From Polytrichum commune (taxonomy: Eukaryota; Streptophyta; Polytrichopsida; Polytrichales; Polytrichaceae), in contig OX485809.1 of NCBI GenBank assembly GCA_950295325.1, forward strand, positions 18,492,144-18,556,143: 64,000 nucleotides of DNA. The letters are read 5' to 3'. The translations under genes and the position numbers were made by a program. Under the pieces are notes generated by a model. The model saw only the letters and a list, made by a program, of their open reading frames with translations, was not told where the DNA came from and ran no database searches. Positions 1 through 11,291 of this stretch are shown here, piece after piece. Position 1 is the first letter of the stretch; every line of letters starts with the position of its first letter.

Positions 1-1460
1 CCTCCCAGCATGCTCAGATTGGGTCTTGGTTTTCTAAGTACTTGAATCTACACTACCATTTTGCAGCACTGTCACTACTTTGCCACAAAAACACCGTACA
101 CACAGTCTATTCGAGCATAATGGAATCACCCTTGTTGCTCGAAAATTGGCCCGGCGGACTCGGTTGAGTTGCCTGGTCCGGTGCAAGTTGGTGGTGACCG
201 AGTACTCGGTGGTGTATCGGCTTGGCTCTAGGTCCTGGATTGTTGCTGCATACTCTGTTTGAGAGAGTTGTTGCCTTCCGCTGTGTGGACAGTGTCTGTA
301 CCGTTCACGGAACAGGCTTGCACCCTCTGAACAGGTTTGTAGCCCTGTAGCAATCTTGTGCCCACGGAGCGGGCTTCGAAGTTGTCTCTGGTGATGATTA
401 CAGTGTAATCTCTGACTTCGGAGCGATCCGCTACTTGGGTGTAGACTACTACAATCCCCTTCCCTGGAGCCGGTTATTTCCTGAGTGTAGTATGCGACTC
501 CGGTGTGTTCTTCTGCTTTGGAGTGGGTTGCTGCAACCTCGGGGCAAACTTGCACTCCCGTAGCATGCTTCGGTGTTGGTGGTGAGTTTGGTGTAGCCCC
601 CCGACCTCGGAGCGGGTTGCTTCTTGGGTGTAGTTAGCGGCCTAGTCGTGGTCTGCTACTGTGGCGCGGGCTGCTGCCTCGATGCTACGGTTTCGGGGCA
701 AAGTCCTGCTTCGAAGGGCTGCTGCGGATTTGGATCGGGCTATCACTTTGAGGTTGGGCTTCGACCTTGGTGTAGTGATCGCCCTTGGCGCTCGGATATC
801 ACCTCGGTTCGGCCTCTCCTCTAGTGCAGATTATGTCCTCGGTGTAGGTTCTGGCCTTGGTGCTAGCTTTGGAAGTTCTGCACAGGTTAGGCCTACTTTT
901 CCTAGAACAAGAATCCGAATAGAGAAACAAGGGGACAAGGTTGTGGTGGTCCTAACCTCACACTTTGATGCTCTGTTCTTTACCTTTTTCCGAATCCGTG
1001 GATGTGGTCTCCGGTCACGGTGCAGGCTCAGATGTAAGAATGATGCAGTCCCGATCTGCCCACTTACCTCCGTACTCTCCTTCCAACGCCCTCGAAGCTT
1101 TGGTTGGATTCGTTCTGCACTCCGACCGACGCCTTCTCCGTTCAATGCCCATGGAGCTTGGCTGGGTTTGGTCTGTATTTCGATCGACGCCTTCTCCAAG
1201 CAACGTCCTCAGCGCTTGGCTGGGTACGATCTTCAAACCGAACGGCGCCCTTACTGACCACGTTCTTGGAGCTTGGCTGGGTTTGATCTACTCACCGACC
1301 GACGCCCTCCCCGATCAGTTTCCTCGGATCTTGGCTGGATACGATCTCCACACCGACCGTTGTCCTCCTCGATCGTCGCTCGCAGAGCTTTGGCTAAGGA
1401 TACTTCGGAGGGTTTCGGTTTTGGTGCAACACGATCTCGGTGCAGTTTGATCTCGTTGTA
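1..1460. repeat. GC-rich gene-free block with a 58-bp minisatellite
   Basis: This stretch is visibly richer in G and C than the rest of the window and has open frames on both strands, none of which resembles a known protein. Between about 1094 and 1440 a unit built round GAGCTTGGCTGGGT recurs at about 1094, 1154, 1212, 1269, 1327 and 1385, a period of about 58 bp. The units are diverged. The upstream part (about 360-700) has looser repetition of GGAGCGGGTTGC and TTGGGTGTAG phrases. I see no gene here; the open frames are explained by the low stop density of GC-rich repeats. Confidence 0.7.
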
Positions 1461-1969
1461 GTTGTGAGCTTATTGTGGCTGCGATGTCTGTGCGGTCGAC
1501 CGACACGCAGAGCACCAGCTACACAGATCTACCCCGATCTCTTACGATTTGCACCGATCAGTCAAACTTACACCAGGCTACCGATCTACACCTAATCGCA
1601 CCACATACTCTCAGTACTATAACTTTTCTGAACCTACCAATCTTCACCGAACTACTCAGCTTACACTTAGATTTATACCTGCACAAAACCGTAAGGTAAC
1701 TCAACTAATTTCTTGCTACTTTTCGAGAGCTTCGGTCTGTAAGCATGTTCCTGTGCTAGTTTCGTACGGAAATGGCTTCACCCTTGTGCGTAGGAACACT
1801 TAGTCACAGCATGCTTGCGACAATACCAACGACCATCCTAGCTCTGTCAACACAATACCGGTGTTCAGAGCTCCGGCATTGCTCTAAGGCCCTCCAACTC
1901 TTGTTTGGAAGGACCAATTACACTCTCATAAAAGCAATCTTGAAGTGACCCATAACGAAGGCAATTTAT

Positions 1970-3345
1970 TTGACAAAATTTTCAAACTTTGTTTGCATCA
2001 CATTTGATCTCCCCTTTGTTAATATGCTTGTCCAAGTTGTTTGGGTAGCCATAAACTTGACATCTCCATGTCCAAAGTATATTAAAACTTGCCCTATATA
2101 ACTGCATAAAGCCCGACTATGATAAAATACTAATATGCTCTAAAAACTGTTCAAAAGTGTGATGCTGTAGCAAATAGAGATGGTCCTACTACTAGACTAG
2201 CTTAAGATAGTTAATGCATGGTTGGTGGCTTTGATGATATATATGTAGCTCAACTTGACAAATATTTCAAGATTTTGCACATTTCATTTGATGTTCTTGC
2301 TGACCATCTTGATGGTCCAAGTGGCTTTGGTAGCCATATACCAAACACCTTCATGCCCAAAGTATAATATGTCCGTTGTTCTATGTAACCGCATAACCTA
2401 CAAAGCACTTTATTACATGCTCTGAATTTTTCTAATAAAGATGGTGTTGTAGCAAGTGGAGACGGTTCTACCACTAGATTAACTTAGTTAATCTAGGCTT
2501 TGGTGGCTTCGATGGCATACATGTAGTTCAACTTGACAAATATTTCGAATTTGTGCAAATTTCATTTGATGTCCCCATTGACCATCCATATACCGAACGC
2601 ATCTCAGGAACGCATCCCCGGGTAGGGCACTCATACATGTATTTAATAACCCATGTGCGACGGAAGGGTATTTATCATGAGGCTATTTATCTAAGAAATT
2701 GGAATTCTTTACACCCTATCAGTACAGATAAATTTAATTTTTTTCATTTTAGATGACCCTATTTGTATTTATAAAGTCGCAAGTGAACTAGTTTCTAGTA
2801 CCCTATGTTCCTTATAATTTTTATATTTGACCCCATGAATGACGAATCATAGGACTCTTGAAAGTTTATAGTGAAAATTCAATAAACCATGTCTAGACTG
2901 AAGACATCAAACAATGTTTTTTTTCTCTACCTACTATTCCCAACCCTATTTTAAATTGAAAGAATTAGATAAATTGATGCATTATATGGTACCCTTATTT
3001 TTTTATACACACAACTTTGTAATTGAAGAGGTGCTTCATTATATCGAAGAATTGTATAAATTTTCTCACAAATGAATTAAAAATACCCTACATTCTTTCT
3101 CACATGGTTTAATAAATTTTCGCGAGTGCCCTACCCGGGAACACATCCCTATCCTAATTACATATGATCCTTGCGCTATAAATTGCATAACACCACTATG
3201 ACAAAATATGTACAAGTTGTTTTTGAAATTGTTCAAAAGCGAGGTGTTGTAGGAAGTGGAGCTTGTTTGACTCCTACAATAAGTTGGGTAAGTTACTTAA
3301 TCTATGCTTTGCGAGCTTCAATTGCATACATGTAATTTAACTTGA
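1970..3345. repeat. Three ~280-bp tandem units, third one interrupted
   Basis: A block containing TCAACTTGACAAATATTTC followed by TTTCATTTGATGT occurs near 2250 and again near 2530, with a more diverged first unit from about 1970. The third unit stops near 2616 and resumes after 3140, because a 523-bp element has inserted in it. No coding potential is seen. Confidence 0.7.
2617..3139. mobile_element. Non-autonomous DNA transposon (MITE), 16-bp TIRs, 8-bp TSD
   Basis: The ends are CCCGGGTAGGGCACTC and its exact reverse complement. They are flanked by AACGCATC on the left and AACACATC on the right, an 8-bp target duplication with one mismatch. The interior is AT-rich and holds no transposase. 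An 8-bp duplication fits hAT-type transposition, but the end sequence is not one I recognise. It interrupts the third unit of the surrounding tandem repeat, so it is younger than the tandem array. Confidence 0.8.
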
Positions 3346-4440
3346 GGAATGTGAGATGTCCAAATCAGCTCTAGGAAGCCAATTCTTCCCACTGATTGGG
3401 CATCTCTCTCCAACCCATCCAGATTGCTCAGCATAATTGGATTGGGGACTATATCTAGTCCATGTGGCGCTCTCTCAGTGGCTCCAAGGAGGTCACTCAT
3501 ATAATGATAATTACTACTCGATGGTGTGGCAGAGGAAGCATGTGCCAAGCAGCCATTGGTTTGTATCAAACCTGCCACCAATTATGTGCGGTATTGGTTC
3601 TCTGAGGGCGGGTATCAATGTATAATGGCATCCCTCAATAGGCTCGGCCTACATACCTTGCTTTGTGAGGACCCCATTATGCACCGGCCTCAGAAAAACC
3701 AATACCTAATACATAGTGATGTCAAATCCAAACCCACACATATTGCCCTGGGATTGATGCTTTGCTCTTATCGTTTGTTCCAGTTATGGAGCATGAACTG
3801 TTCTCATTCCATTGGCAAGATCAGACTCCATAGAATCCAATCCAAGTCTTGACAACATCATTAATATGCTCACAATTTCTGAAGTATATACAAATGGCAG
3901 GTCATGCATACAAGATGCAATGGATCAAAGGTCTTGCATTTCATGATGTTGTCATTGTAAATCTTATACATTTGTTGCTTCCTCTTGTGTTGGTATGCAT
4001 TGGAGGGTGACTTTTCGTGTTGTCTGTTTTGGGGATATATATAAACCTAGACCAACTCGAAGATGAAGCAACACCATAATTCATGCCGATGGCAACATTG
4101 AAGTCATCTCTTCTTCTTCTGTTATGCAATATGTATGGCAACAGTACCTTGACGAACTGTTGCAGAATTGCAAAATATCAAATATTAATCTAGTGTAACC
4201 ATTTTCCTGATCCCACAACGAATTCCTATGTCAGAATGCAGGGGAAAGCCCACGAAACATTGTACTTCTCGTTGTACCAAAATTCCATCTTGTGATGAAT
4301 TCGTTTTGTCATGAACATGTAGCAATCCTTGCTCAGTTCTCCAGGGCTTGGATTGCGGAAAATTGAAGGGCATCTTCCGTCTTCCGGACTGAGCATTGAT
4401 TCCTACATGTTCATGACAATCCGTCGTCCGGAAAATTGGG
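3346..4440. other. No gene seen
   Basis: Only short open frames without similarity, start context or splice structure are present. I see no recognisable repeat end in this stretch. Confidence 0.5.
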
Positions 4441-4734
4441 TCACATTTCCCTATTACGAAGTTCAAATCCATTCTGGTCAAAACCACGAATCTTGAGGTA
4501 ATGAGCAGCAAGACTGAGCCATTGAACTGTGAGAAGTAATAATAATGCAACACTTAGTAGAATTTGTTGTGTACGTTTGATCCACAATCTGGCAACTGCT
4601 CTTGCAAACGTTACAAATACAGATCTTGGTATGTCACCTCGTTTTCTTCTTCTCCCTCGGACCCAACTCACATTGTTAGTCACATAGTTGGGCTCTACCG
4701 GACTTTCCAATCGATCAACGCACGATGTCGCCAT
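4441..4734 (-). CDS. Doubtful small hypothetical membrane protein (97 aa)
   Basis: The frame opens with a true ATG, MATSCVDRLESPVEPN, and ends at TGA. It has a basic stretch (RGRRRKRGD, about residues 25-33) and one strongly hydrophobic segment (about residues 58-78, rich in leucine) that could form a single membrane helix. I do not recognise the protein. An overlapping 122-codon frame covers its 3' half in another phase, and neither frame has a clear splice donor. It may be a small single-exon gene, an exon fragment or chance. No expression or conservation evidence is available here. Confidence 0.25.
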   Translation of the reverse strand: MATSCVDRLESPVEPNYVTNNVSWVRGRRRKRGDIPRSVFVTFARAVARLWIKRTQQILLSVALLLLLTVQWLSLAAHYLKIRGFDQNGFELRNREM

Positions 4735-4959
4735 TCCGCCTCCCAGATCTGCGGTTCTTACTGCAAAACTCCACGGGAGCTACCAATCGTTACCGGTGTT
4801 TTTATTTGGGTGGATTGCGAAAAAGGAGCTATTTACATGATGTCTCCACTGTCATCTGGTAGACGAACACCAAGTTCAGGAGCTCGTATTTTGATTCTGC
4901 CGGAAAGCAAAATTGGCAATTCGAATGGAAAGGAAAGGCATATGGAATGAAAAAGTAGA

Positions 4960-5915
4960 AACATGCATTGATTCAAAACGTAACCACATATAGTTAACAA
5001 CTGCTATAGATATATAGAACCGCAAGAATGATGTGAAGGCCGTGTTGCGTTTCAACTAACTTCGTTTTCAGTTTCTGCTGGCTGCACCTAACAGACCTTC
5101 CAAATGACATCTGAGACACAATTTCGGTGTAAGCACTTTATTGATTACATGCATCAACTTTTGAAGTACTAATAGAATTTGTTGTGAAATCTATCTACAA
5201 ACTTTGACAATGACTTTTAAAACCTAGGTCAGGTAGAGACTGCCCACTGCTTAGTAGCATACCACACTACTTATAAGCTCCTTCGCAACCAGAAGAGAAC
5301 TTGGAAGCGTCTTCCGAGATAGAATTGGGAGGGGGGGATTAAATTGTGAGGCGGACATGTGAGTAGGCCGTCACAAAGTCTAAACAAATATGGAGGATAT
5401 AAAGAGCTCAACTGCTGCTTGGGTCTCAGTGGCCTTTAAGTAGCTAGCGAAAAATGTGAAGATTCAGATTCCGCCTCCCATTGCTACTCCAAATGACTTC
5501 TCTTGTAACAATAATTTTCAACCACACCTGAAGCTTGAAAGATTGAGTAGCGATGAGCACAACACTGATCCATTGAACAATTATGAATTGATAACAATGC
5601 AAGACTTGATCGAATTTTGTTTTACAGAGATTTGTGTACAAGGCATATTCAGTTGAGGCTGGCAAACAGGGTAGCATCTTAAATGAATGGCTGCCGTGAA
5701 TGCAATCCGTTTGTGATCGCTTCACACATAATGGCAGTAAATTACACCCCTGAAATCAAGTCACCTCAATTGAGGCATCTGATGCTTGGATTCCAAGCGC
5801 CGGGTAAGAATTCCCCTAACGAAAAAATGAGAATGGAAGTAAATATCGTTTAATTAACGAAAAAATCTGGGAAGGCTCTACATCAGTGCCTTCGAGAATG
5901 AGAGAACCAATGTGG
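4960..5915. other. No gene seen; 3' flank of FAD4
   Basis: AT-rich DNA with a run of seven G near 5330 and no supported coding frame. The part nearest 5920 presumably includes the FAD4 3' untranslated region, since FAD4 is read leftwards. Confidence 0.4.
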
Positions 5916-5920
5916 ACTAA

Positions 5921-6973
5921 TTACGAAGAAATCTGGGAAGATTCAATGTCGGTGCCATCTTCAAAGTAAGTTCCTGTCTGCAACCACTCCTCCGAAGTTT
6001 CACTCCACGCCCTGGGCGCCACCCCAAATTTGGTATAACCCCATCTCTCCAACTTCTTAAAGATTTGCGTCTTCTCCAAAGCAGGGTTCCATATCCCACT
6101 CACAATACAATAGTTAACATCATACGGCGGCTTGTGATGTGCGCCATGCATCTTCCGGCTGACCAAAACCCCAGCATCTTGCAAACTAACCACCGCACTT
6201 GGAAGCTGCGACTTCTTCATGTGCGACCACGCATGGAACTGCTGGCTCATCACCACACACCCTAAAAAAGCACCTAAAAACGAATCTGCGAAAGGAGCAC
6301 CCGGAAGAACCAACAGAAAAGGGGTCAAGAATAGCCCCGCAGGGCGAGCCAACGCATGGAGGTTGTTGGCGAATTGCCTCTTCGTGATGGTCCATGGCCT
6401 CTGATGGTGTCCTTGAAACGCATCGATCTGTGAGCCGAAAATTGGTGTATTAGCATCACCATAGTTGTCCACTCCCCAATGGTAAATCCCCGTGGCGAGG
6501 TCGGAGAGGATATAAGCTGACAGAGCTCCAGCTGCCACTTGCAACAATTCTTCGCTTGATTGACAGGACATTACTGCTTTGGCCATCATTCCTGTTACGG
6601 TCGCGGCTCCAAAGGTCACCCACAGGCGGTGTTCCAGGGTAGACTCCAAGTATGTGTCCGAAAGTCCCATAGTGGGAGATGGTTTCTTTAGAATCTCCAC
6701 GGTTTTGAATGTTCGGAGATCGGAAGCATCTGTTGATGTAATCCTGGCGCTTTCGCTTGCCTGAGAGCTCTTGACTTTCGGGTCTACCAATACTGCAACC
6801 ACAACTTTCTTACATTGCTTGATAGAAGAATTGGACATCCGACTCTGCAACTCATGTTTGGTAGAGAAAAAAGTGGTACGCGAAGAAGAGGAGGAGAGGC
6901 GAGACGATGATGAAGGGTAGGAGGTGGAGGGTGATAGATTTGAGGTGCACAATCCTCTCACGGCTGCTGCCAT
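5921..6973 (-). CDS. FAD4: FAD4-type palmitate delta-3-trans desaturase, chloroplast precursor
   Basis: The gene is a single exon of 350 codons; the longer open frame begins at a TTG, and MAAAVRG is the first ATG. Residues 1 to about 75 are rich in Ser, Thr and Arg and low in acid, as in a chloroplast transit peptide. The rest matches the FAD4/TMEM189 (plasmanylethanolamine desaturase-like) family. It shows HWGVDNYGD (about 165-173), FQGHH (about 186-190), QQFHAWSH (about 244-251) and HGAHH (about 276-280), the histidine motifs expected to bind di-iron. The family's known plant role is to introduce the delta-3-trans double bond into the 16:0 chain of chloroplast phosphatidylglycerol. The lack of introns and the complete motif set suggest an intact gene. 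Its upstream side (above 7100) is a degenerate tandem repeat. Confidence 0.93.
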   Translation of the reverse strand: MAAAVRGLCTSNLSPSTSYPSSSSRLSSSSSRTTFFSTKHELQSRMSNSSIKQCKKVVVAVLVDPKVKSSQASESARITSTDASDLRTFKTVEILKKPSPTMGLSDTYLESTLEHRLWVTFGAATVTGMMAKAVMSCQSSEELLQVAAGALSAYILSDLATGIYHWGVDNYGDANTPIFGSQIDAFQGHHQRPWTITKRQFANNLHALARPAGLFLTPFLLVLPGAPFADSFLGAFLGCVVMSQQFHAWSHMKKSQLPSAVVSLQDAGVLVSRKMHGAHHKPPYDVNYCIVSGIWNPALEKTQIFKKLERWGYTKFGVAPRAWSETSEEWLQTGTYFEDGTDIESSQISS

Positions 6974-7099
6974 CTTGAACAAGATTTCAATCAAGTTTTC
7001 TGATCAGTCAGCCGTTGTTGGTTGAATCTGTCTGGAAATTCGTCCTCCCCGTGAAGTAGCGCAATGGTATTCACAAGACTTATGAAAGTCGAATTCTAA

Positions 7100-7735
7100 A
7101 CTTTCTCAGCAATCCTCCAGTGTCCTCAGAGTACAGCTGAATTACCAAAAAGTGCCAAGTTAGAATCTCGGCAATCAACTGCTTCCTCGAATACTTGAAG
7201 CTTTAATAGCTTTCACAGGTATACACCTAGAATTATTATGAAGACTCTTGAAAATCCTCGAGTGCCCTCTCGCTACATTTACAACTCTACAACACCAAAT
7301 TTGCCAGTGGAGTGCTGTTTAGAAATTTGACAATCTACTGCTTCCTCAAAGACTCAAAGCCTGGGAATGACACCCAGCTGCGAATGCATGAAAATGAAGC
7401 TCCAATGCCACGGAATTTTTGAGAACCGTCTACTGCAATTAGCAATCCCAGGTTCTAAACTCAAAATCCAAAATCTAAGCTCTCTCAACAATCGTCGAGT
7501 GCCCTCAGACCGCATCTGCAAGTCTACAGTACCGAATATGCAAGTAGAGTGCAGCCATACATGTACAAATTTATCAATCACCTGCTTCCTCGAATTCTCG
7601 AAGCCTTGGATTAGCCCCAGCCGTCACATGAAAATGAAATCTTCAACGGCACTAACAGCACCCTTGCAGTGCCCTCAGAACACAGTACCAAATCTGCGAG
7701 TCGGCTACTGTTTAGAAATTTGGCCAACTTGAATT
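7100..7735. repeat. Degenerate tandem repeats upstream of FAD4
   Basis: The phrase CAACTGCTTCCTCGAATACT recurs in variant form near 7176, 7335 and 7575, and TCGAGTGCCCTC near 7113, 7257, 7495 and 7667, with spacings of about 140-240 bp. The block lies 130-760 bp upstream of the FAD4 start codon, so it falls within its likely promoter region. It also produces a spurious 121-codon open frame. Confidence 0.55.
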
Positions 7736-8214
7736 TAACTTCAACAAACTACTCACTCGCGACTGTTATTACGTAACTGATGCAAATAGATAGCTCTGAA
7801 GCGGTGAAGCGTTAGTCGCGAAGTAGTTGAGCAACCTATGGATAGAAACCAAACATTGGGATGAAATTGGGTCACAGGCGGGCAGCCGGGAAAAGTGCAG
7901 TCGACGACGACGTGGACTCATGCCATCTCTGAGCCGCACATTTCTGCTCACAGTCTCCCTTACATGCCACACCGATCATTCAACGCTCAAGGTCAGGTTT
8001 TCGAGCATTGATGTGCGATCTGTTTCTCTGTTTTCACCTTCCGAAATCTCTGGAGTCGCTAGCTAAAGAGCAGGTAGGCTTGGTACTGATGAAGTCGGTC
8101 GGCCGCAGATTCGTTTCATGATTCGCCACCATCCTCGCCGGCCATGCGACGTCGACGGTCTTCATCCAACATGACTGCTACCCAATCCATGACCGCCATT
8201 CTCCATAACTATTG

Positions 8215-8370
8215 AGTGTGGAGTATGTAGCCGATGGAATTTTGAAACCGTATTTCCATCTCCTCTAAACATGTGTCTTTGTGGTGTTTGTTCTTTGATC
8301 CTCACTAATCACACACCCATCAAATATAGACCGGTGTCCGAATAGGACCCGCATACCGTAATGGCATCAT
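8215..8370. repeat. Diverged fragment of MITE family F1
   Basis: The sequence contains ATCTCCTCTAAACATGTGTC, then TTTGTTCTTTGATCCTCAC, then CCGAATAGGACCCGCATACC. These correspond in order to one arm of the F1 family described at 46341-46722. No complete ends are seen. The surrounding 7740-8780 holds no gene. Confidence 0.5.
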
Positions 8371-8788
8371 CAACACTCGATCACTTTTGATAACATGGTA
8401 TCTAGCGAGGCCTTGTGTTAATGAGCATCCATACCATAGCCACCCTTCAAGATGCTAGGTTAAAGTTAATCAGATCGACTTATTGTATACGAGCGTACTT
8501 CTCATCCATCCAACATGAAAGTTTGGCCTCATGTAGGGTTCTTGTCGGCTCGTCTCAAAATAACCTCAAGTAGTACGCCAATTCGGGGTTTGTAAAATTG
8601 ATTCCGGTATTGAACCAACTAATAGAAGTAACCGCTTGGGATGCATATTGTTTCAGGGCTCTTATGTTGGATGAATGAAAGGTACACTTGTATATGATAA
8701 TTCCCTCTCTCCCAATTGATCCAACTACATTGATTATCCCAATTAGTGCATGCTATTATTTGGAGTTACACATGTGCAATAACATCTT

Positions 8789-9010
8789 ACTCAGGAGTTC
8801 ATTTTCACTAACAAAAGTTCAATGTATAGGTTGTTTGGACATTATAGAACATAAATGACTTGTCATACTCGGGAGTTCAATTTTTACTAACAAAAGTTCA
8901 AGAAGTTGTTTGGACATTATAGAACATAGATGACTTGTCGTACTCAGGAGTTCAATTTTTGCTAACAAAAGTTCAAGAAGTTGTTTGGACATTATAGAAC
9001 ATTGATGACT
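8789..9010. repeat. 75-77-bp tandem repeat, three copies
   Basis: Units start at 8789, 8866 and 8941 with TACTCAGGAGTTCA or TACTCGGGAGTTCA. Each includes CTAACAAAAGTTCAA and TTGTTTGGACATTATAGAAC. The second and third copies are nearly identical, so the expansion is recent. A reverse-oriented relative is seen around 17650-17720. Confidence 0.8.
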
Positions 9011-9046
9011 TTGCTGGGTAGATTATTACATTCTTATTTACTAAAT

Positions 9047-9397
9047 ACACTCCAAACTCCGTAACACCAACCTCCTTCTCTTATATCCCGAATCCCTAGG
9101 GAACAGATAATGCTCTCAACTTAAACCACTCCTCGTTATCACATTCCCCTCCCACACATCATGAATTTTGACATTAAAATATACCATCAAAGACTTCAAA
9201 CCACACGCTCACACGCATCACGTTATCATCATTGTAATTATCGTCACTACTGCAACGATGATGTCGCGTTATTCTGTATTGTCACATGCTACACTAATAA
9301 ATCTCTTTTCTCATGCATCAACGTTCACGCTACAGAACTCCTCAATCTCACGTGCACTTTGGGTAACACAAGCATGATATTATGGAGTTTAGAGTGT
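9047..9397. mobile_element. MITE, family F3
   Basis: The ends are ACACTCCAAACTCCGTAAC and, on the other strand, ACACTCTAAACTCCATAAT, an imperfect inverted repeat of about 19 bp. The interior matches the stretch 41250-41609 along its length in the same orientation, including CTTCTCTTATATCCC, TTCAAACCACACGCT and ATCACGTGCACTTT. There is no transposase. The 103-codon open frame inside is a by-product. Confidence 0.7.
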
Positions 9398-9849
9398 AGC
9401 CATAGCAACTGCGTAACTCCAAATGGTAAACACACACACATCATCATCAGTGTAGTTCACAATTTTTTATAACTGGGATGGATGAGATGGAAGCATGGGA
9501 TTGGGAGGATTTCCAGCCACAGGGAGAATGTATGAAATCTAAGCGTCCACCTCTCCACTTTCCTCCACCAGGGCACTTTTTCCATTCTACTGAGTGTGGC
9601 GGATTGGGTGGGCGCCTGGTGGACCACAGGCTCTTCTACTGGTCCACAATCATTCCAGCACATTTATGCACAAACACATAAAGAAAAGAAAATAGATAAA
9701 TACATAGATACATAAATAGATAGTAATTGTCCTCTCCAGTGGCCAATCCTTGACTTATAATGAGGTGGGGTCATGCTGACGCGTCTCTCCAAGCTGAAGT
9801 CATACACCTTTACCAAGAGACATACCTCTGCACTGTTTTTTGTGATGTG

Positions 9850-10165
9850 CCTAATTCGGTCACTGATCTTAAACTTGAGTGGTGGATGGTTGGATGTGGA
9901 TCTAAGAACACATACTAAAAATGGTTGGATATGTGTTGGAAAGGGATTGGACTATGTGTTCACAATTTGTTAACCATTCTAGATTTGATAGTTGACATAA
10001 TTGGGAAAAGAGAGGGACCTATATGACAGTTTAATAACTCAGAGCACCTTCACTTTGACAATAAATCAGATATTCATAGGAGCTCCATATAATATGAGGA
10101 CATTTGCGAATCATCTCGCACAAGTCGTGCGTTTCATATATTATGAGGAGCAGGTGCGAAGAGAA
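9850..10165. mobile_element. F1 MITE copy, incomplete
   Basis: It carries the F1 core in order: a GGTGGATGGTTGGATGTGGA phrase, GGATTGGACTATGTGTTCAC, ACCATTCTAGATTTGATAGT, GGGACCTATATGACAG, then AATCATCTCGCAC. The distal end is replaced by a poly-T run near 10170-10185. No coding frame is supported here. Confidence 0.6.
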
Positions 10166-10667
10166 AGATTTTTTTTTTTTTTTTCTAAGACGTGCTTACC
10201 TAACATGTAGTAGAAAACACAGGTATATTCACTTGACATGTTCTCCGAAAGTTCTCCAAAAACATTTTTGTTACTATGTACCAGTGGTTTTTCTGACATC
10301 CACTACATATAACAAACAATTTTATTAGCGAGTAGACGAAGTGCCGTTAAAAGGTCAGACTCTTGTCACATCTTGAGTTGCCAACATTGACATGTCTTTA
10401 AGTTGAAGTTATATGGCTGCAAGCCATCTTTTGTCAAAAATACAATTATGGACTAGGTTACAACTCAATTCTACAGAAAGAGATTTGAATCAACATACCA
10501 AAAAAATTGTACTTTAGTGGGTGAGAATTGAGAAGTGCACAACTGACATGTCTGTTCCTGTAGATGTGAATATCACACACAAATCCTAGAACTGATCATT
10601 TCACTCGACTCACTCTCCTTGTCCTTGCCACAAGCATGGAATGAATTATCAATTTGCCAATCTTAAG

Positions 10668-11017
10668 TTAAGGTAAGCAGGTCTAGTTTGGTTACTTATC
10701 ATCAGACACCAATATTTGAGTGGTGTGTGTTGATGACATATGTCTAAAAGAGATCAACCTAAGTGCTCAAATATTTGTCCACTATTTTAGATTCAATAGT
10801 CAACATGATTAGGGTGTGGGGAGCATATAATCATTTGTTTTGTTTACATCTTCGTTTTGATAATAAAAAATTTATTCAAATAAGCTCCCACAAATGAGGA
10901 ATATGGCTACGGTCCCGATTTGGATTTGCTAATTATTTTGTACTAATAGTGTGTTTAATGTCCTAGAAAAATTAAGCTAATTGAAAATATATAACCATTT
11001 AAGAACCATCTACCTTA
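10668..11017. mobile_element. F1 MITE copy, near full length
   Basis: It begins TTAAGGTAAGCAGGTCTAG and ends CCATTTAAGAACCATCTACC followed by TTA, the inverted-repeat ends typical of F1. The interior has the F1 core (TTTAGATTCAATAGTCAACA, then GATTTGGATTTGCTAATTA). It lies just downstream of the lipid-binding gene read leftwards from 14881. Confidence 0.65.
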
Positions 11018-11291
11018 GAGCCTCTCATGAAGGGTGTTCAAATCCAGCATAGAAAGCCAGTCACCACAAGAGTTTAATCCTTTTCCATATCATCTTCATT
11101 GCGTTGTTGTCAAAGTCCAGTGGTAGAGAGATTCATATGTACGTAACACATTAGAATTACAATATGTCACATATAGCTACATCAATTTGGAAGTGTACAA
11201 ATTTTCTTTGAATCTATAAGTGAGTTCTGGAGATCACAAACAACTTGGTGTTATTTTCAAATCACTCACTTGCAGGTTCAGAATTCCATAG

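Noticed and set aside
661-1450. Long open frames (198, 161 and 122 codons) on both strands
   Set aside because: They overlap in several phases over a GC-rich tandem repeat and show no protein similarity; the openness follows from composition.
9161-9472. 103-codon open frame
   Set aside because: It lies within the F3 MITE, and the second copy at 41250-41609 does not keep the frame.
11030-11050. GTTCAAATCC resembling a tRNA B box
   Set aside because: No matching A box, acceptor stem or terminator run could be found around it.
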